Positions 18,279 through 29,100 of a stretch of DNA of 64,000 nucleotides are shown one piece after another. Under the pieces are notes generated by a model. That model had not been told where the DNA came from and did not search any database. It saw nothing but the letters and a program-made list of their open reading frames with translations. The position numbers were made by a program, and so were the translations under genes. How positions within the stretch are numbered: the first letter of the stretch is position 1; every line of letters starts with the position of its first letter. The stretch spans positions 1 to 64,000 of the forward strand of contig JAQUOU010000002.1 of the NCBI GenBank assembly GCA_028716975.1. Direction: 5' to 3'. Origin of the DNA: Methylobacter sp. (GTDB lineage: Bacteria > Pseudomonadota > Gammaproteobacteria > Methylococcales > Methylomonadaceae).

Positions 18279-19316
18279 ATGGATGAAAACAAAAAGAAAG
18301 CGCTAGGCGCAGCGCTGATGCAAATAGAAAAGCAGTTTGGCAAAGGCTCTGTTATGCGCATGGGTGATGTGGCTGCTTCGCGCGATATCGATGTGGTTTC
18401 CACAGGCTCATTGGGCCTGGATATTGCCCTGGGTTGCGGCGGTTTGCCCCGGGGCCGTGTTGTTGAGATATATGGCCCTGAATCGTCAGGTAAAACCACC
18501 TTGACCTTGCAAGTCATAGCCGAAATGCAAAAGCTCGGCGGCACGGCTGCCTTTGTTGATGCCGAACATGCGCTGGATCCCGGCTATGCCGAAAAAATCG
18601 GCGTTAATGTCGATGATTTACTGGTTTCCCAGCCCGATACCGGTGAACAGGCGCTGGAAATTACCGATATGCTGGTGCGTTCCGGAGCGGTGGATATAGT
18701 CGTGATTGATTCGGTGGCCGCGTTAACGCCTAAAGCCGAGATTGAAGGCGACATGGGTGATTCCCACATGGGTTTGCAGGCGCGCTTAATGTCTCAGGCA
18801 TTAAGAAAGCTCACGGGAAATATCAAGCGTTCCAATACGCTGGTGATTTTTATCAACCAGATCAGGATGAAAATCGGGGTCATGTTCGGCAACCCTGAAA
18901 CTACAACCGGCGGCAACGCGCTTAAATTTTATGCATCGGTGCGTCTGGATATCCGGCGTATTGGTTCCGTTAAAAAGGGTGAAGAAGTTATCGGTAATGA
19001 AACCCGCGTCAAAGTCGTAAAAAATAAAGTTGCTCCGCCTTTTAAACAGGCCGAATTTGAGATTTTATATGGAGAAGGCATTTCTTTTATGGGAGAGCTG
19101 GTCGATCTGGGCGTTAATTACGGATTCATTCAGAAAGCCGGTTCCTGGTATAGTTACGGGGATGAAAAAATCGGCCAGGGTAAGGACAATGTCAAGGCCT
19201 TCCTGAAAGAACATCCTGAAAAAGCGAAAGAAATCGAGACAAAAATAAGAGCTGAAGCTTTTGGAAAGAAGCTGCCGCCGCCGGTAATCGAACCCTTGAC
19301 TGATGAGGGAGAATAG
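18279..19316 (+). CDS. recA: Recombinase RecA
   Basis: This 345-residue protein has Walker [11 protein letters not shown], Walker B-type [10 protein letters not shown], the L2-proximal region [20 protein letters not shown] and the acidic C-terminus typical of RecA. It polymerises on single-stranded DNA to drive strand exchange and to trigger LexA self-cleavage. A GGAG site lies 8 bases before the ATG. recX follows at once, the usual gammaproteobacterial arrangement. Confidence 0.98.
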   Translation: MDENKKKALGAALMQIEKQFGKGSVMRMGDVAASRDIDVVSTGSLGLDIALGCGGLPRGRVVEIYGPESSGKTTLTLQVIAEMQKLGGTAAFVDAEHALDPGYAEKIGVNVDDLLVSQPDTGEQALEITDMLVRSGAVDIVVIDSVAALTPKAEIEGDMGDSHMGLQARLMSQALRKLTGNIKRSNTLVIFINQIRMKIGVMFGNPETTTGGNALKFYASVRLDIRRIGSVKKGEEVIGNETRVKVVKNKVAPPFKQAEFEILYGEGISFMGELVDLGVNYGFIQKAGSWYSYGDEKIGQGKDNVKAFLKEHPEKAKEIETKIRAEAFGKKLPPPVIEPLTDEGE

Positions 19317-19335
19317 CGGCCATAATGAGTTTGCT

Positions 19336-19794
19336 ATGGATGAAAGCGCTAAGGAAATCAGGGTAACTTGCCTGCATTTGCTGGCGCGTCGCGAGCATAG
19401 CCGCAAAGAACTATTGGACAAGCTGGTAATAAAAGGTTTTAACAAGGACGAAGCTTTCGCTGTTATTGACGAATTGGTTTTGCAAGGCTGGCAGAATGAC
19501 CAAAGATATGCGGAAAGTTACGCCAGATACCGTATACAAAAAGGCTATGGCCCTATCCGTATTGCCTATGAACTGCGGCAGAAAGGAATTGATGCCGCTA
19601 CCCTTGAAGAGATCATGCGAAAAGCTGCCGGTAACTGGATGGATCTGCTGGAGCAGGTTTATACCAGAAAATATAAACATGACATCCTGATAGATCGCAG
19701 TGAATGGGCAAAACGCAGCCGTTTTTTATTGCATCGCGGCTTTTCCACTGAAATGATTAGTGCTTTATTTGATCATTTGAATATCAAATTTTAA
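19336..19794 (+). CDS. recX: RecA regulator RecX
   Basis: This RecX protein of about 152 residues has the three-helix repeats of the family: CLHLLARREHSRKELLDKL, then the FIDELVLQGW-like AVIDELVLQGWQNDQRYAESYARYR region and GPIRIAYELRQKGI. It caps and trims RecA filaments. An in-frame ATG at 19303 would overlap the end of recA by 14 bp and add 11 residues. I prefer 19336 because the extra residues look unconserved, though neither start has a good ribosome-binding site. Tight linkage suggests cotranscription with recA. Confidence 0.9.
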   Translation: MDESAKEIRVTCLHLLARREHSRKELLDKLVIKGFNKDEAFAVIDELVLQGWQNDQRYAESYARYRIQKGYGPIRIAYELRQKGIDAATLEEIMRKAAGNWMDLLEQVYTRKYKHDILIDRSEWAKRSRFLLHRGFSTEMISALFDHLNIKF

Positions 19795-19818
19795 TAGAGT
19801 ATTTAAACGCATTATTTT

Positions 19819-22431
19819 ATGAAAAAGATGACTAGCGCAACTGTGCGCACCGCCTTCCTGGAATTTTTTCGTGAGCGCGGGCATTCAATACAACCTTCAA
19901 GTTCGCTCGTGCCGGGAAATGATCCGACATTATTATTCACCAATGCCGGGATGGTGCAATTTAAAGATGTGTTTTTAGGCCGCGAGCACCGGGATTTTAA
20001 CCGGGCGGCGACCAGTCAGCGCTGCGTCCGGGCTGGCGGCAAGCATAATGATCTGGAAAACGTCGGCTATACCGCAAGACATCATACTTTCTTTGAAATG
20101 CTGGGTAATTTCAGCTTTGGGGATTACTTCAAAAAAGAGGCGATTCATTTCGCTTGGGATTTTCTAACGAAAGAGCTGGAAATCCCTGCCGAAAAATTAT
20201 GGGTGACCGTTTTTGAAGAAGACTCGGAAGCGGAAAAAATCTGGCTCAATGATGTCGGTATAGACAAAACAAGATTCTCAAGAATTGGCGCAAAAGATAA
20301 TTTCTGGTCTATGGGCGATACGGGGCCTTGCGGGCCTTGCAGCGAAATATTTTATGATCACGGAGAACGCATCCCGGGAGGCCCTCCCGGCACCCCGGAA
20401 GAAGACGGCGATAGATATATCGAGATATGGAACCTCGTGTTCATGCAATATGACCGTGCTGCTGACGGTGCGCTGACGCTACTGCCGAAGCCTTCGGTCG
20501 ATACCGGTATGGGCCTGGAGCGTATTGCTGCGGTATTGCAGGGTGTGCATAGCAATTATGAAATCGATTTATTTCAAAAATTGCTGAAAGCGGCGGCTGG
20601 GATTGCCGGCACTACTGATTTAACGCAAAGTTCCCTGCGGGTTATTGCTGACCATATTCGTTCCGCTGCCTTTTTGGCGGCCGATGGCGTGATGCCGTCC
20701 AACGAAGGACGGGGTTATGTCTTGCGGCGCATTATTCGCCGCGCAATCCGGCATGGTTATCGTTTAGGTATTCATGAAACATTTTTCTATAAATTAGTCG
20801 CGCCGCTGGTGGAAGAAATGGGCGAGGCTTTCCCTGAGCTTAAAACTGCGCAAGCCCAGGTTGAGCGTGTATTAAAAAAAGAAGAAGAACGCTTTGCGGA
20901 AACCCTGGAACAAGGCATGAAAATTCTGGAAGCTTGCGTCGCCCGGATGGAAGGTTCCGTTATCCCGGGTGACACGGTCTTTCAACTTTATGATACGTAT
21001 GGTTTTCCCGTTGACTTGACGGCGGATTTTGCCCGCGAAAATAATCTTACTGTCGATCATGCCGGATTTGAAATGGCCATGTCCGCGCAGCGCGATAGGG
21101 CGCGATTAGCCAGCAGTTTTGGCGCTGATTATGAGCAAGACATCAAACTGGATGGCCAGACCGAATTTACCGGCTACAATTATCTTGATGATCAGGTGCA
21201 TATTATCGGTCTTTACAAAAAAGGTCAGCCGGTTGATAGCTTGCAGGATGGTGAAGAAGGCATTGTGGTTTTAGATAAAACCCCCTTCTATGCAGAGTCC
21301 GGCGGACAAGTCGGCGATTGTGGAAAAATTGAAGCGGATGGCGCCGTATTTGAAGTCGCTGATACGCAGAAACAAGGCGGCAATCTGTTTTTACATAAAG
21401 GCTGGTTAATTTCCGGAACCTTGACGACGGGCCAGTCATGCGATGCCAGGGTTAGCGCGGCGGATAGAAAAGCCACCGAATTGAATCATACCGCAACCCA
21501 TTTGCTGCATTCAGCTCTGAGGCAAATTTTAGGCGATCATGTCGCGCAGAAAGGCTCGCTGGTTAATACCGAACGGTTGCGGTTTGACTTTTCACATTTT
21601 GAGCCTGTTACAGCTTATGAAATCAGCACGATTGAACAGCTGGTTAATGAACAGATTCGCTTGAATAATCCTGTGTCCGCACAGCTCATGGCCAAAGATG
21701 AGGCCGTAAAAGCAGGTGCAATGGCGCTGTTTGGCGAAAAATATGGCGATGAAGTGAGAGTGTTAAAAATCGGCGATTTCTCGACCGAGCTATGCGGCGG
21801 CACCCATGTTGAGCGGTCAGGCGATATAGGCTGTTTTAAAATCATCAGCGAAACCGGCGTAGCCGCCGGTATTAGGCGTATTGAAGCGGTAACCGGCGCT
21901 GCCTGCATCGATTGGATAGCCGGCCGCGACAAGGCGCTTGCAAGCATAGCCGCACTGGTGAAAAGTTCGCCGGAAAAAGCGGTTGAAAAAGTCGAACAGC
22001 TGATGGATAAAAACCGCTTGCTGGAAAAACAGCTGGAACGTTTGAACTCAAAACTGGCAGCATCTGCCGGCGGCGAACTCAGCGCTCAAGCGGTCGATGT
22101 CAATGGCATCAAAGTATTGGCGGCCAGGCTGAATGATGTTGATCCTAAATCCATGCGGGATATGGTTGATCAGTTAAAAAATAAGCTGGGAAGCTCCGCA
22201 ATCGTGCTGGCGGTCGTTGAGGGTGAAAAAGTCAGCCTCATCGCAGGGGTTTCCAAAGACCAGATGGCACGGATAAAAGCCGGCGATCTGGTTAATTTTG
22301 TCGCTACCAAAGTAGGCGGCAAAGGCGGGGGCCGGCCCGATATGGCTCAGGCCGGCGGTAATGACCCGTCCGGGTTGGCAGGCGCATTATCTCAGGTTCC
22401 GGCCTGGGTAAAAGAACAAACAGCGGATTGA
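19819..22431 (+). CDS. alaS: Alanyl-tRNA synthetase
   Basis: This 870-residue class II synthetase has the N-terminal catalytic domain ([34 protein letters not shown]), the editing domain with [11 protein letters not shown] and [11 protein letters not shown] zinc-site residues, and the C-terminal DHHA1-type domain ending in [15 protein letters not shown]. It charges tRNA-Ala and removes mischarged Ser or Gly. It starts 24 bp after recX and is followed by lysC after 12 bp, so recA-recX-alaS-lysC may be one transcription unit. Confidence 0.98.
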   Translation: MKKMTSATVRTAFLEFFRERGHSIQPSSSLVPGNDPTLLFTNAGMVQFKDVFLGREHRDFNRAATSQRCVRAGGKHNDLENVGYTARHHTFFEMLGNFSFGDYFKKEAIHFAWDFLTKELEIPAEKLWVTVFEEDSEAEKIWLNDVGIDKTRFSRIGAKDNFWSMGDTGPCGPCSEIFYDHGERIPGGPPGTPEEDGDRYIEIWNLVFMQYDRAADGALTLLPKPSVDTGMGLERIAAVLQGVHSNYEIDLFQKLLKAAAGIAGTTDLTQSSLRVIADHIRSAAFLAADGVMPSNEGRGYVLRRIIRRAIRHGYRLGIHETFFYKLVAPLVEEMGEAFPELKTAQAQVERVLKKEEERFAETLEQGMKILEACVARMEGSVIPGDTVFQLYDTYGFPVDLTADFARENNLTVDHAGFEMAMSAQRDRARLASSFGADYEQDIKLDGQTEFTGYNYLDDQVHIIGLYKKGQPVDSLQDGEEGIVVLDKTPFYAESGGQVGDCGKIEADGAVFEVADTQKQGGNLFLHKGWLISGTLTTGQSCDARVSAADRKATELNHTATHLLHSALRQILGDHVAQKGSLVNTERLRFDFSHFEPVTAYEISTIEQLVNEQIRLNNPVSAQLMAKDEAVKAGAMALFGEKYGDEVRVLKIGDFSTELCGGTHVERSGDIGCFKIISETGVAAGIRRIEAVTGAACIDWIAGRDKALASIAALVKSSPEKAVEKVEQLMDKNRLLEKQLERLNSKLAASAGGELSAQAVDVNGIKVLAARLNDVDPKSMRDMVDQLKNKLGSSAIVLAVVEGEKVSLIAGVSKDQMARIKAGDLVNFVATKVGGKGGGRPDMAQAGGNDPSGLAGALSQVPAWVKEQTAD

Positions 22432-22443
22432 AGGTTTTATTAA

Positions 22444-23670
22444 ATGGCATTATATGTATATAAATTTGGCGGCACCTCGGTAGGTTCTGTCGAGCGTATT
22501 AAGGCAGTCGCCGAAAAAGTTAAAAAAGCGCATGATTTGGGCGATCAGATTGTCGTTGTAGTCTCGGCGATGAGCGGTGAAACCAATCGTCTGGTTGCCC
22601 TGGCAAAGGAAATGCAGCAGCAGCCTAATGATCGGGAAATGGATGTCCTGCTGTCTACAGGCGAGCAGGTTACCGTTTCGCTTTTGAGCATGGCTTTGCA
22701 TGAAATCGGTTGTGACGCCTGTTCTTATACCGGCGGCCAGGTAAAAATCCTGACCGACAGCAGCCACACCAAAGCTCGCATACTGAATATAGATGAGATG
22801 CCCATACGCACTAATCTTAATAAAGGTAAAGTGGTTGTGGTGGCCGGTTTTCAGGGGGTTGATGAGCAAAATAATATTACCACGCTGGGCCGTGGCGGCT
22901 CCGATACCACGGCTGTAGCGTTGGCGGGAGCTTTAAAAGCGGATGAATGCCACATTTATACCGATGTCGATGGTGTTTACACCACTGACCCCCGAGTAGA
23001 GCCCAAGGCGCGCAGGCTCAATAAAATTACTTTTGAGGAAATGCTGGAAATGGCCAGCCTGGGCTCAAAAGTACTGCAAATAAGATCGGTGGAATTTGCC
23101 GGTAAATATAATGTTGCGTTACGCGTATTATCATCATTTAAAGAAGGTAAGGGCACGCTCATTACCTATGAGGAATCACAAATGGAAAGCGCTTTAATTT
23201 CCGGAATCGCGTTTAATCGCGATGAGGCAAAGTTAACGATCAGCGGCGTGCCTGACTTGCCGGGAGTCGCCTTTAAAATTCTTGGGCCTGTTGCCGATGC
23301 CAATATCGAAATTGATATGATCATCCAGAATATTGCCGACGATGCGACGACGGATTTTACTTTTACGGTGCATCGCAATGATTATCAGCAGGCGAAAATG
23401 TCGCTTGACAAAATATGTGTTGAACTAGGAGCTAAAAAGGTTACTGGGGATGACGGTATTGTGAAGGTTTCAATCGTAGGCGTTGGCATGCGTTCTCACG
23501 CAGGTATTGCCAGCACTATGTTTAAAGCGCTTGCTGATGAAGGTATCAATATCAAGATGATTTCAACATCGGAAATTAAAATTTCTGTCGTTGTTGACGA
23601 GAAGTATCTTGAGCTTGCGGTAAGAGCTTTACATTCGGCATTCAAATTAGATCAGGAATCTGCTTCCTGA
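22444..23670 (+). CDS. lysC: Aspartate kinase
   Basis: This 408-residue monofunctional aspartokinase has the KFGGTSVG start, the [15 protein letters not shown] nucleotide/substrate region, [12 protein letters not shown], and two C-terminal ACT domains (about 265-400; [19 protein letters not shown]). It makes aspartyl phosphate for lysine, threonine and methionine synthesis. The ACT pair indicates feedback control by lysine and threonine (family knowledge). In many relatives csrA follows lysC; here there is none. Confidence 0.97.
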   Translation: MALYVYKFGGTSVGSVERIKAVAEKVKKAHDLGDQIVVVVSAMSGETNRLVALAKEMQQQPNDREMDVLLSTGEQVTVSLLSMALHEIGCDACSYTGGQVKILTDSSHTKARILNIDEMPIRTNLNKGKVVVVAGFQGVDEQNNITTLGRGGSDTTAVALAGALKADECHIYTDVDGVYTTDPRVEPKARRLNKITFEEMLEMASLGSKVLQIRSVEFAGKYNVALRVLSSFKEGKGTLITYEESQMESALISGIAFNRDEAKLTISGVPDLPGVAFKILGPVADANIEIDMIIQNIADDATTDFTFTVHRNDYQQAKMSLDKICVELGAKKVTGDDGIVKVSIVGVGMRSHAGIASTMFKALADEGINIKMISTSEIKISVVVDEKYLELAVRALHSAFKLDQESAS

Positions 23671-23936
23671 ATCTTTAATGACTCGGCTTGAACTTTGATA
23701 TTCTTATCTTTTATGATTGCTGGAGCTATTTAGAGCTTTTTCCCGCAGAGCAAGCCAAATCAAGCAAGGTGGCATCATATAATTTTCCATTAGGCTACAG
23801 TTAAAGTTTCAATAGCTATATACGGCATTTCAACACTCGCTATTTTTCAACTCCATGACTATTCTTCAGGAAGAAAGTATAAAAGTACTGAATTTAAATA
23901 TTGAAGATCACGCGTGTTTAACCAGAAGATCAATGT

Positions 23937-24410
23937 ATGAAAATCCCAATTGAAGATATGCTAATTGATCCAGAGTTTCCGGAAGGCATAGCCTGGAATC
24001 GCCGCCGTTTTCATGCCAATGAAGTTATTGTTAAGGAAGGCGAAGTAGGAAAATCCCTCTTTCTTATTGAAGAAGGCCTGCTGAGAGTGACTATTCACGT
24101 TGAATTGAAAGAGCAGAGAAACGTAAAGCCGGGAATTAGAGACCTGGAAAAAGGCGATATTTTTGGTGAAGTTTGCTTGTATAAGTCACAAGTACGGAAT
24201 GCTTCCGTTAATGCAGTTACCGCGGGCTGCCTGCTGGAAATCGATGGAGAAAGGCTTGGCATTTACCTGGATGCCCATCCCGTTCAAGGGTATTTATTTT
24301 ACAAGGGCTTATTCGAAATCCTGGTTGAACGAGTGAATCTCGGTAATCACAGGATTGAGTATCTCCTGGCTTGGGGGCTTAAAGCTCATGGAATAGAAAA
24401 GCATCTTTAA
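23937..24410 (+). CDS. Single-domain cyclic-nucleotide-binding protein
   Basis: This 157-residue protein consists almost only of a cNMP-binding beta-roll: RRFHANEVIVKEGEVGKSLF at the start, LEKGDIFGEVCLY as the phosphate-binding cassette, and a C-terminal helical tail (about 120-157). The canonical R-S/T pair after GE is not present (GEVCLYKSQVRNAS), so ligand identity is uncertain. There is no DNA-binding helix-turn-helix, so it is not a Crp-type activator by itself. It stands alone 266 bp after lysC and converges with mepA. Confidence 0.8.
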   Translation: MKIPIEDMLIDPEFPEGIAWNRRRFHANEVIVKEGEVGKSLFLIEEGLLRVTIHVELKEQRNVKPGIRDLEKGDIFGEVCLYKSQVRNASVNAVTAGCLLEIDGERLGIYLDAHPVQGYLFYKGLFEILVERVNLGNHRIEYLLAWGLKAHGIEKHL

Positions 24411-24480
24411 AGCAGGTTGCAAGCTGAAGAAGTGTTCGGGTTAGTGTAGTTTCAGGTAGCTAAAGCTCTAACAAACCAGG

Positions 24481-25317
24481 TTACTCTTTTAAAACATCAT
24501 CACACAGCACAGGAAGTACAGGGGTCTGAACCGGTTGTTTTTTAGCCGGCGTTTTGGCTTCCGCTGAAAACCACCAGGTCAGCGAATTATCACAGCCATC
24601 ACTTTCTGGAAGGGGTTCTTGCCCTAGACAATGATTACTGTTAGCCGGACATTTAAGGCGCACATGAAAATGATCATCATGTCCCCACCACGGACGAATC
24701 TTTCTCAACCAGTCATGTGCCGTCTTGCGCATGCATAGCAAGCGTTTCACGCTGGGGTTGACAAAAATACGTTCAACTTCCGGCATGCGGGCGGCAGCTT
24801 CAAGAATTATTTCCTGGGACAAAGACCATTGGCCATGATTTATCTCATCCGATTTGCCGGCAAGAACTGAAGGTGAACTCCAGGTTTCGCGTTCGTCCGT
24901 TCTCAGATTGCGAATGGCGGCCTCCGGGGAAAACAAATACCATATATCGACGTCGAGTCCGGTCTGATGACTGCGATGTCCGCTCAGCGTTGGTCCGCCG
25001 CGCGGTTGCCCCAGATCGCCGATGAGCAACGAACCCAGGCGCTGGGTATCAGCGGTTTGACCTAATCTTTCAATAAAACGTATCAAGTCGGGATGCCCGT
25101 AAAATCGACCGCGCGACAGGCGCATCAGCTGATAGCCTGTTCCATTCGGCGGTAGCGAAACCGCTCCTCTCAAGCAGCCCGCCGTATATGCTCCAATGCT
25201 CTGCGCTTCGCCTGCTTTCACAGGTTGGGTGACCATTGCCCACTTATTTGAAGCGGGATAGGAAGCGCACGCGGAAGAAATACCCAATAATAAGACTGAT
25301 ATCAAAATCTTCATCAT
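24481..25317 (-). CDS. mepA: Penicillin-insensitive murein endopeptidase MepA
   Basis: This 278-residue M74 metallo-endopeptidase cleaves D-Ala-mDAP cross-links in periplasmic murein. Ligand motifs are SGHRSHQTGLDVD (H114, H117, D124) and GHDDHFHVRL near the C-terminus, with the family's conserved cysteines. The protein begins MMKILISVLLLGISSACAS, a signal peptide. An upstream in-frame start at 25368 would add 17 residues with no secretion character, so I chose 25317. It follows mltB on the same strand, so two wall-cutting enzymes are encoded together. Confidence 0.93.
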   Translation of the reverse strand: MMKILISVLLLGISSACASYPASNKWAMVTQPVKAGEAQSIGAYTAGCLRGAVSLPPNGTGYQLMRLSRGRFYGHPDLIRFIERLGQTADTQRLGSLLIGDLGQPRGGPTLSGHRSHQTGLDVDIWYLFSPEAAIRNLRTDERETWSSPSVLAGKSDEINHGQWSLSQEIILEAAARMPEVERIFVNPSVKRLLCMRKTAHDWLRKIRPWWGHDDHFHVRLKCPANSNHCLGQEPLPESDGCDNSLTWWFSAEAKTPAKKQPVQTPVLPVLCDDVLKE

Positions 25318-25389
25318 GATAAGCCCATCTAAGTTAGCAGGGTCATTCTTACAATATAAAACGGCCAAAACACTCTTGTTTTTTGAAGG

Positions 25390-26433
25390 TTAATACCGCT
25401 GTTTGATAGCCTGCGCCAGTTGATGCACCGCCATTGCGTATTTATTGCTGTTATTGTAGCGTTTAATCACTTTAAAATTGGGGTAAACCTGCCAATATTC
25501 ATTGCCCCTAAAAGTGCTCAATTCAATAATTGACGGATCATAGGTACGGCGGGTCTGTATGGCTACCGGCCGGTTTAGCTGCCAACCGCTACGTGAAAAA
25601 TAGTGCGCAACGCTGCCGATTGCATCATGCTGATGCCAAAGATCGCGATGGCCGTCATTGTTAAAATCAACCGCCAACCGCCGGAAACTGCTTGGCATGA
25701 ATTGTCCCAAACCCATTGCGCCCGCCCAGGATCCGACCGGGGTACGAGGTTCGTAGCCTTCTTCGCGAGTCATCAGCAAAAAATTTTCCAATTCTGACGT
25801 AAAAAACACGGATCGTCTTTGGGTGTCAAATGCTAGGGTTGTTAAGGCGTCGAATGTACAGGTTTTGCCGATATTGCGGCCGAAATAAGTTTCTACTCCA
25901 ATAATCGCTACGATATATTCCGGGTCAACTCCATAGGTGAGACTGGCTTTCCGGATTGCATCGGCATTGCTGTACCAAAATCTAACGCCGTCATTGACGT
26001 GAGCATCAGTAATAAATTGATTACGATAGCGGGACCAACTACCCGGCCGTGGATGCGCCATCCTCGGCCCGGGCGGCTGATATTGCTGACCATTTTCCAG
26101 GTTAATAACGGAGTACAGGCGATTAGCCTGAGAGAATAAGCCGTTTAAATAAATCTCCGAAAACCCATGTTTTTGCACCATGTACTGGATAAAATTCCGT
26201 ACCGCCAAGGAATTAGCGTAAATGCCGCTTAAGGTGTATGCGGAGTAGCCGGAATACGCAGGTAATATAGTAATGGTGCGATATTGCACGCTGGGTTGAC
26301 GGATAGTGTGCTTGCCGGCCCGCGGCGAAAGCCCATTTTTTGCTTTTAAAGGATGTGCCGAATCACTGGCACACCCCGTGAGTGCGACTGCTAAAACCAA
26401 CTGAAAAAAATGTTTATAAACTGCGCTTGCCAC
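25390..26433 (-). CDS. mltB: Membrane-bound lytic murein transglycosylase B
   Basis: This 347-residue GH103 lytic transglycosylase is a lipoprotein: the signal peptide ends in LTGC (residues 18-21). The catalytic glutamate is E181 in GVETYFG, and the GSWAGAMGLGQFMPSSFR substrate-groove segment is intact. It cuts the glycan between MurNAc and GlcNAc to form anhydro ends. The start codon is GTG with an AAGGA site 7 bases before it. mepA follows 72 bp downstream on the same strand. Confidence 0.95.
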   Translation of the reverse strand: MASAVYKHFFQLVLAVALTGCASDSAHPLKAKNGLSPRAGKHTIRQPSVQYRTITILPAYSGYSAYTLSGIYANSLAVRNFIQYMVQKHGFSEIYLNGLFSQANRLYSVINLENGQQYQPPGPRMAHPRPGSWSRYRNQFITDAHVNDGVRFWYSNADAIRKASLTYGVDPEYIVAIIGVETYFGRNIGKTCTFDALTTLAFDTQRRSVFFTSELENFLLMTREEGYEPRTPVGSWAGAMGLGQFMPSSFRRLAVDFNNDGHRDLWHQHDAIGSVAHYFSRSGWQLNRPVAIQTRRTYDPSIIELSTFRGNEYWQVYPNFKVIKRYNNSNKYAMAVHQLAQAIKQRY

Positions 26434-26593
26434 TGATATTTCCTTTTTGCCATACCTTATTATATAACTGTTTAAGTATTCAGTTATCGGTAAGACAATA
26501 TTTTTTCGTATGCGAACCTTATTATAGTAGCACTCATGGTGTAACTGCGGCTACATATCGGGGAAGTTAATACTTCCCCATAAACCCGTAATA

Positions 26594-27334
26594 TCAATTT
26601 TTAACAGCAATAATACAGGCGAAGTTTAACCATCGGAAATAGGTATCGATGCGTTTAAATCCGGCACGTTCCAGTAACGCATAGTTTTCATCCAGCCGGT
26701 ACGGAACCAGCACATTTTCCAGGGCTTCACGCTTGCGCCGGTTTTCCGCATCGGTATAACCGCTTTGCAAGGCTTTAAACTGGAGATAATGAGTGATGTA
26801 CAAGCGGTTTAAGGCCGCATCATTGGCCAGGATTTTCTCCGATACCAGCAATATTCCCCCAGGCCTGAGTGCACGATACGCGTTTCCCAGCAAATGTTCT
26901 CTCTGGATAGGCCTTACAAATTGCAAGGTCCAGTTCATGATAATAACGTGACACGCCGGTAAGTCGGGAAGAGCGCTTAAATCGGTAGCGATCAACGAGA
27001 CTTTTCCACTGCTCATGTGTTCGGATAATTTGGCGCGGGCCTTTTCCAGCATAGGTGCTGAATTGTCATAACCGATCAGCCGGATAGCGGAAGGACATTT
27101 CGGATGCTTGACAATATGCTCGAGGCTAGTGCCGGTAGAGCAGCCTAAATCGCAGAGTACCGCTGAATCTGCCGGTAAAAAATCCATGATGAGGTCGGAC
27201 TGAAGCTGCTGTATTTCATTATAAAAAGGTATGCTCCTTGTGACCATATTGTCGAATACCTGTGCAACTTGCTCATCGAAAGCAAAGTCTTCCATTCTTC
27301 GCATTTGTTGAAATATCTTGTCTTGAATATTCAT
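26594..27334 (-). CDS. cmoA: Carboxy-S-adenosyl-L-methionine synthase CmoA
   Basis: This 246-residue Rossmann methyltransferase-fold protein has LCDLGCSTGTSLEHI for SAM binding and the family N-terminus FDEQVAQVFDNMVTRSIPFY. CmoA uses prephenate and SAM to make carboxy-SAM, which CmoB uses to form cmo5U at the wobble base of some tRNAs. cmoB is usually adjacent but is absent from this window. TrhP at 14135 supplies the ho5U precursor, so two steps of the same wobble-uridine pathway are encoded here. Confidence 0.94.
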   Translation of the reverse strand: MNIQDKIFQQMRRMEDFAFDEQVAQVFDNMVTRSIPFYNEIQQLQSDLIMDFLPADSAVLCDLGCSTGTSLEHIVKHPKCPSAIRLIGYDNSAPMLEKARAKLSEHMSSGKVSLIATDLSALPDLPACHVIIMNWTLQFVRPIQREHLLGNAYRALRPGGILLVSEKILANDAALNRLYITHYLQFKALQSGYTDAENRRKREALENVLVPYRLDENYALLERAGFKRIDTYFRWLNFACIIAVKN

Positions 27335-27387
27335 ACATCTATTTGTTAAGTTACTGGTTTTTGCTCCCGCGAAAAACAGTTGATTTA

Positions 27388-28383
27388 TTAACCGTTTGCA
27401 TTATAGTCTTGCAATGAACAGGCCTCTCCGAGGCATTGATTTACTTCAATAGTAATGTGGGAGAGTTTATTCAGGCCATCAAGGCTTTGAAAATTATTTA
27501 ATAAGGCTTTGTAATATTCCGGCGCTTTTGGATTATGTGATACCAGGGAAATTATGAGAGCAAAGTGGTTGGGCCCTACTCGCCAAATGTGAAGATCCGA
27601 AATTCGATTATCGGCATCATTCTCTATTTTTTCTTTGATGGCCATTTTATACTTCATATCAATGCTTTCATCGAGCAAAACAGGACACGTTTCCTTAATC
27701 ATTGTAAAAGACCAGTGCGTAATTATCAGTGCGCCAACAATTCCCATAACCGGGTCCAGCCAGTTCCAGCCATAATATTTCCCGAACACCAGCGCAACAA
27801 TAGCCAGTACGGAAGTCAATGCGTCTGCGAGCACATGAAAATAAGCTGCCTTGAGATTATGGTCATGATGGTCAGTATGTTTATGTTTGTGACCATGTTC
27901 ATGATGGGGATGAGCATGCTCATGGTGATGAGGGTCTTTAAGCAGCACGGCTGATATAAAATTAATCAACAGGCCAAAACTTGCCACGGCTATGGCTTCA
28001 TTGAAGAAGATTAGCCGGGGATTCAGTATGCGTTCACTCGACTCAATCAACATCATCAAGGCTACCATGCCAAGAACAACAGAACTTGCAAATCCACCCA
28101 AAACTCCAACTTTTCCGGTGCTGAATGCAAACGTCTGGTCATGGGCATGGAGGCGGGAATAACGATACGCAAAAATCGTTATCATGAACGCAGCAACATG
28201 TGTTCCCATATGCCAGCCGTCAGCCAGCAGGGCCATTGATCCGGACATGATGCCGGTGGTTACTTCCAGCACCATGGTAAAGAAAGTGAGAATAAGAACA
28301 TAGCGCGTTCGGCGTTCACCTTTCTTATTAATCACGGCAAAATCGTGATCGTGTTTCAGAAGGTTTAATACGTGCGCATGCAT
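27388..28383 (-). CDS. dmeF: CDF-family metal efflux transporter with His-rich loop, DmeF-like
   Basis: This 331-residue cation diffusion facilitator has six membrane helices. Metal-site residues are in MALLADGWHMGTHVAAF (helix 2) and AAYFHVLADALTSVLA (helix 5). Between helices 4 and 5 is a loop of about 20 residues that is mostly His with Asp, Glu and Lys (near 178-200). The GWHMGTH form matches DmeF-type Co2+/Ni2+ exporters rather than the HxxxD Zn2+ group; the substrate is inference. The gene diverges from a heavy-metal RND operon across 191 bp, suggesting a shared metal-response region, though no regulator gene is adjacent. Confidence 0.85.
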   Translation of the reverse strand: MHAHVLNLLKHDHDFAVINKKGERRTRYVLILTFFTMVLEVTTGIMSGSMALLADGWHMGTHVAAFMITIFAYRYSRLHAHDQTFAFSTGKVGVLGGFASSVVLGMVALMMLIESSERILNPRLIFFNEAIAVASFGLLINFISAVLLKDPHHHEHAHPHHEHGHKHKHTDHHDHNLKAAYFHVLADALTSVLAIVALVFGKYYGWNWLDPVMGIVGALIITHWSFTMIKETCPVLLDESIDMKYKMAIKEKIENDADNRISDLHIWRVGPNHFALIISLVSHNPKAPEYYKALLNNFQSLDGLNKLSHITIEVNQCLGEACSLQDYNANG

Positions 28384-28574
28384 GATACTGTACCTGTATT
28401 TCTTATTTAAGGTGAGGCTCGATACCCGAAAGGTAAGATACTTTTTTTATCGACGGGTTCACTAATCAACGATTTAAACACTTCCCGGCCGGATTCAAGT
28501 TGGGCATCGGCCTCTATTAGAAGCATAGAGTTAAAAGTTTCAGGTTGTGGATTTTATTTTTATAGCATAGCATT

Positions 28575-29000
28575 ATGCAAATGTTTTCCATACCACGTAA
28601 ATTCCTTATTCTCTTCCTGGCCATACTGCAATTAATTGCACCGTTGGTGCATGCGCATGCCGGGGATAAAAGCTCGAGTTTTGGACTGCATGTTCCCGGC
28701 CTTGAGTCATACGGCATTGAGCATAATACTGTTATACTTCAGGCAGTGAAGACACTGCAATGTAATGTTCCTATGGCGTGCGGCAGTGCTGAAGGCGTCC
28801 TTATCGGTGTAGATGCCGGCATTAAAGACAAGCAAATCAATACTGATACCGGTTCAGATAACAGTTATTATCTGCATCCGCAAACGTTAGCCGTCAATAC
28901 CTCTATTTTCCCGTTCGATACCAATTTCTCGCCGCAATCACAACAGTTTATTTGCCGGCTACTGATTCCATCGCTATCTCCGCGCGCTCCTCCCGCTTAA
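28575..29000 (+). CDS. Small secreted protein of unknown function before the RND operon
   Basis: I do not recognise this 141-residue protein. It starts with a clear signal peptide (about 1-27, cleaved after LVHAHA), and the mature part is polar, with three cysteines (two in LQCNVPMACGS), consistent with a periplasmic or surface protein. It lies 100 bp before the CzcC-like gene in the same direction and opposite the DmeF-like exporter, so a role in metal binding or sensing is plausible but unproven. Confidence 0.6.
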   Translation: MQMFSIPRKFLILFLAILQLIAPLVHAHAGDKSSSFGLHVPGLESYGIEHNTVILQAVKTLQCNVPMACGSAEGVLIGVDAGIKDKQINTDTGSDNSYYLHPQTLAVNTSIFPFDTNFSPQSQQFICRLLIPSLSPRAPPA

Positions 29001-29100
29001 TAATTCCCACGTTTTTTTAGAAATTTTGTCTGGCAAAGTTTCTATATTGTTTCTATTTTAATACCTTATAACGCGGACAATACCGCATTGAGCTTCTTTT

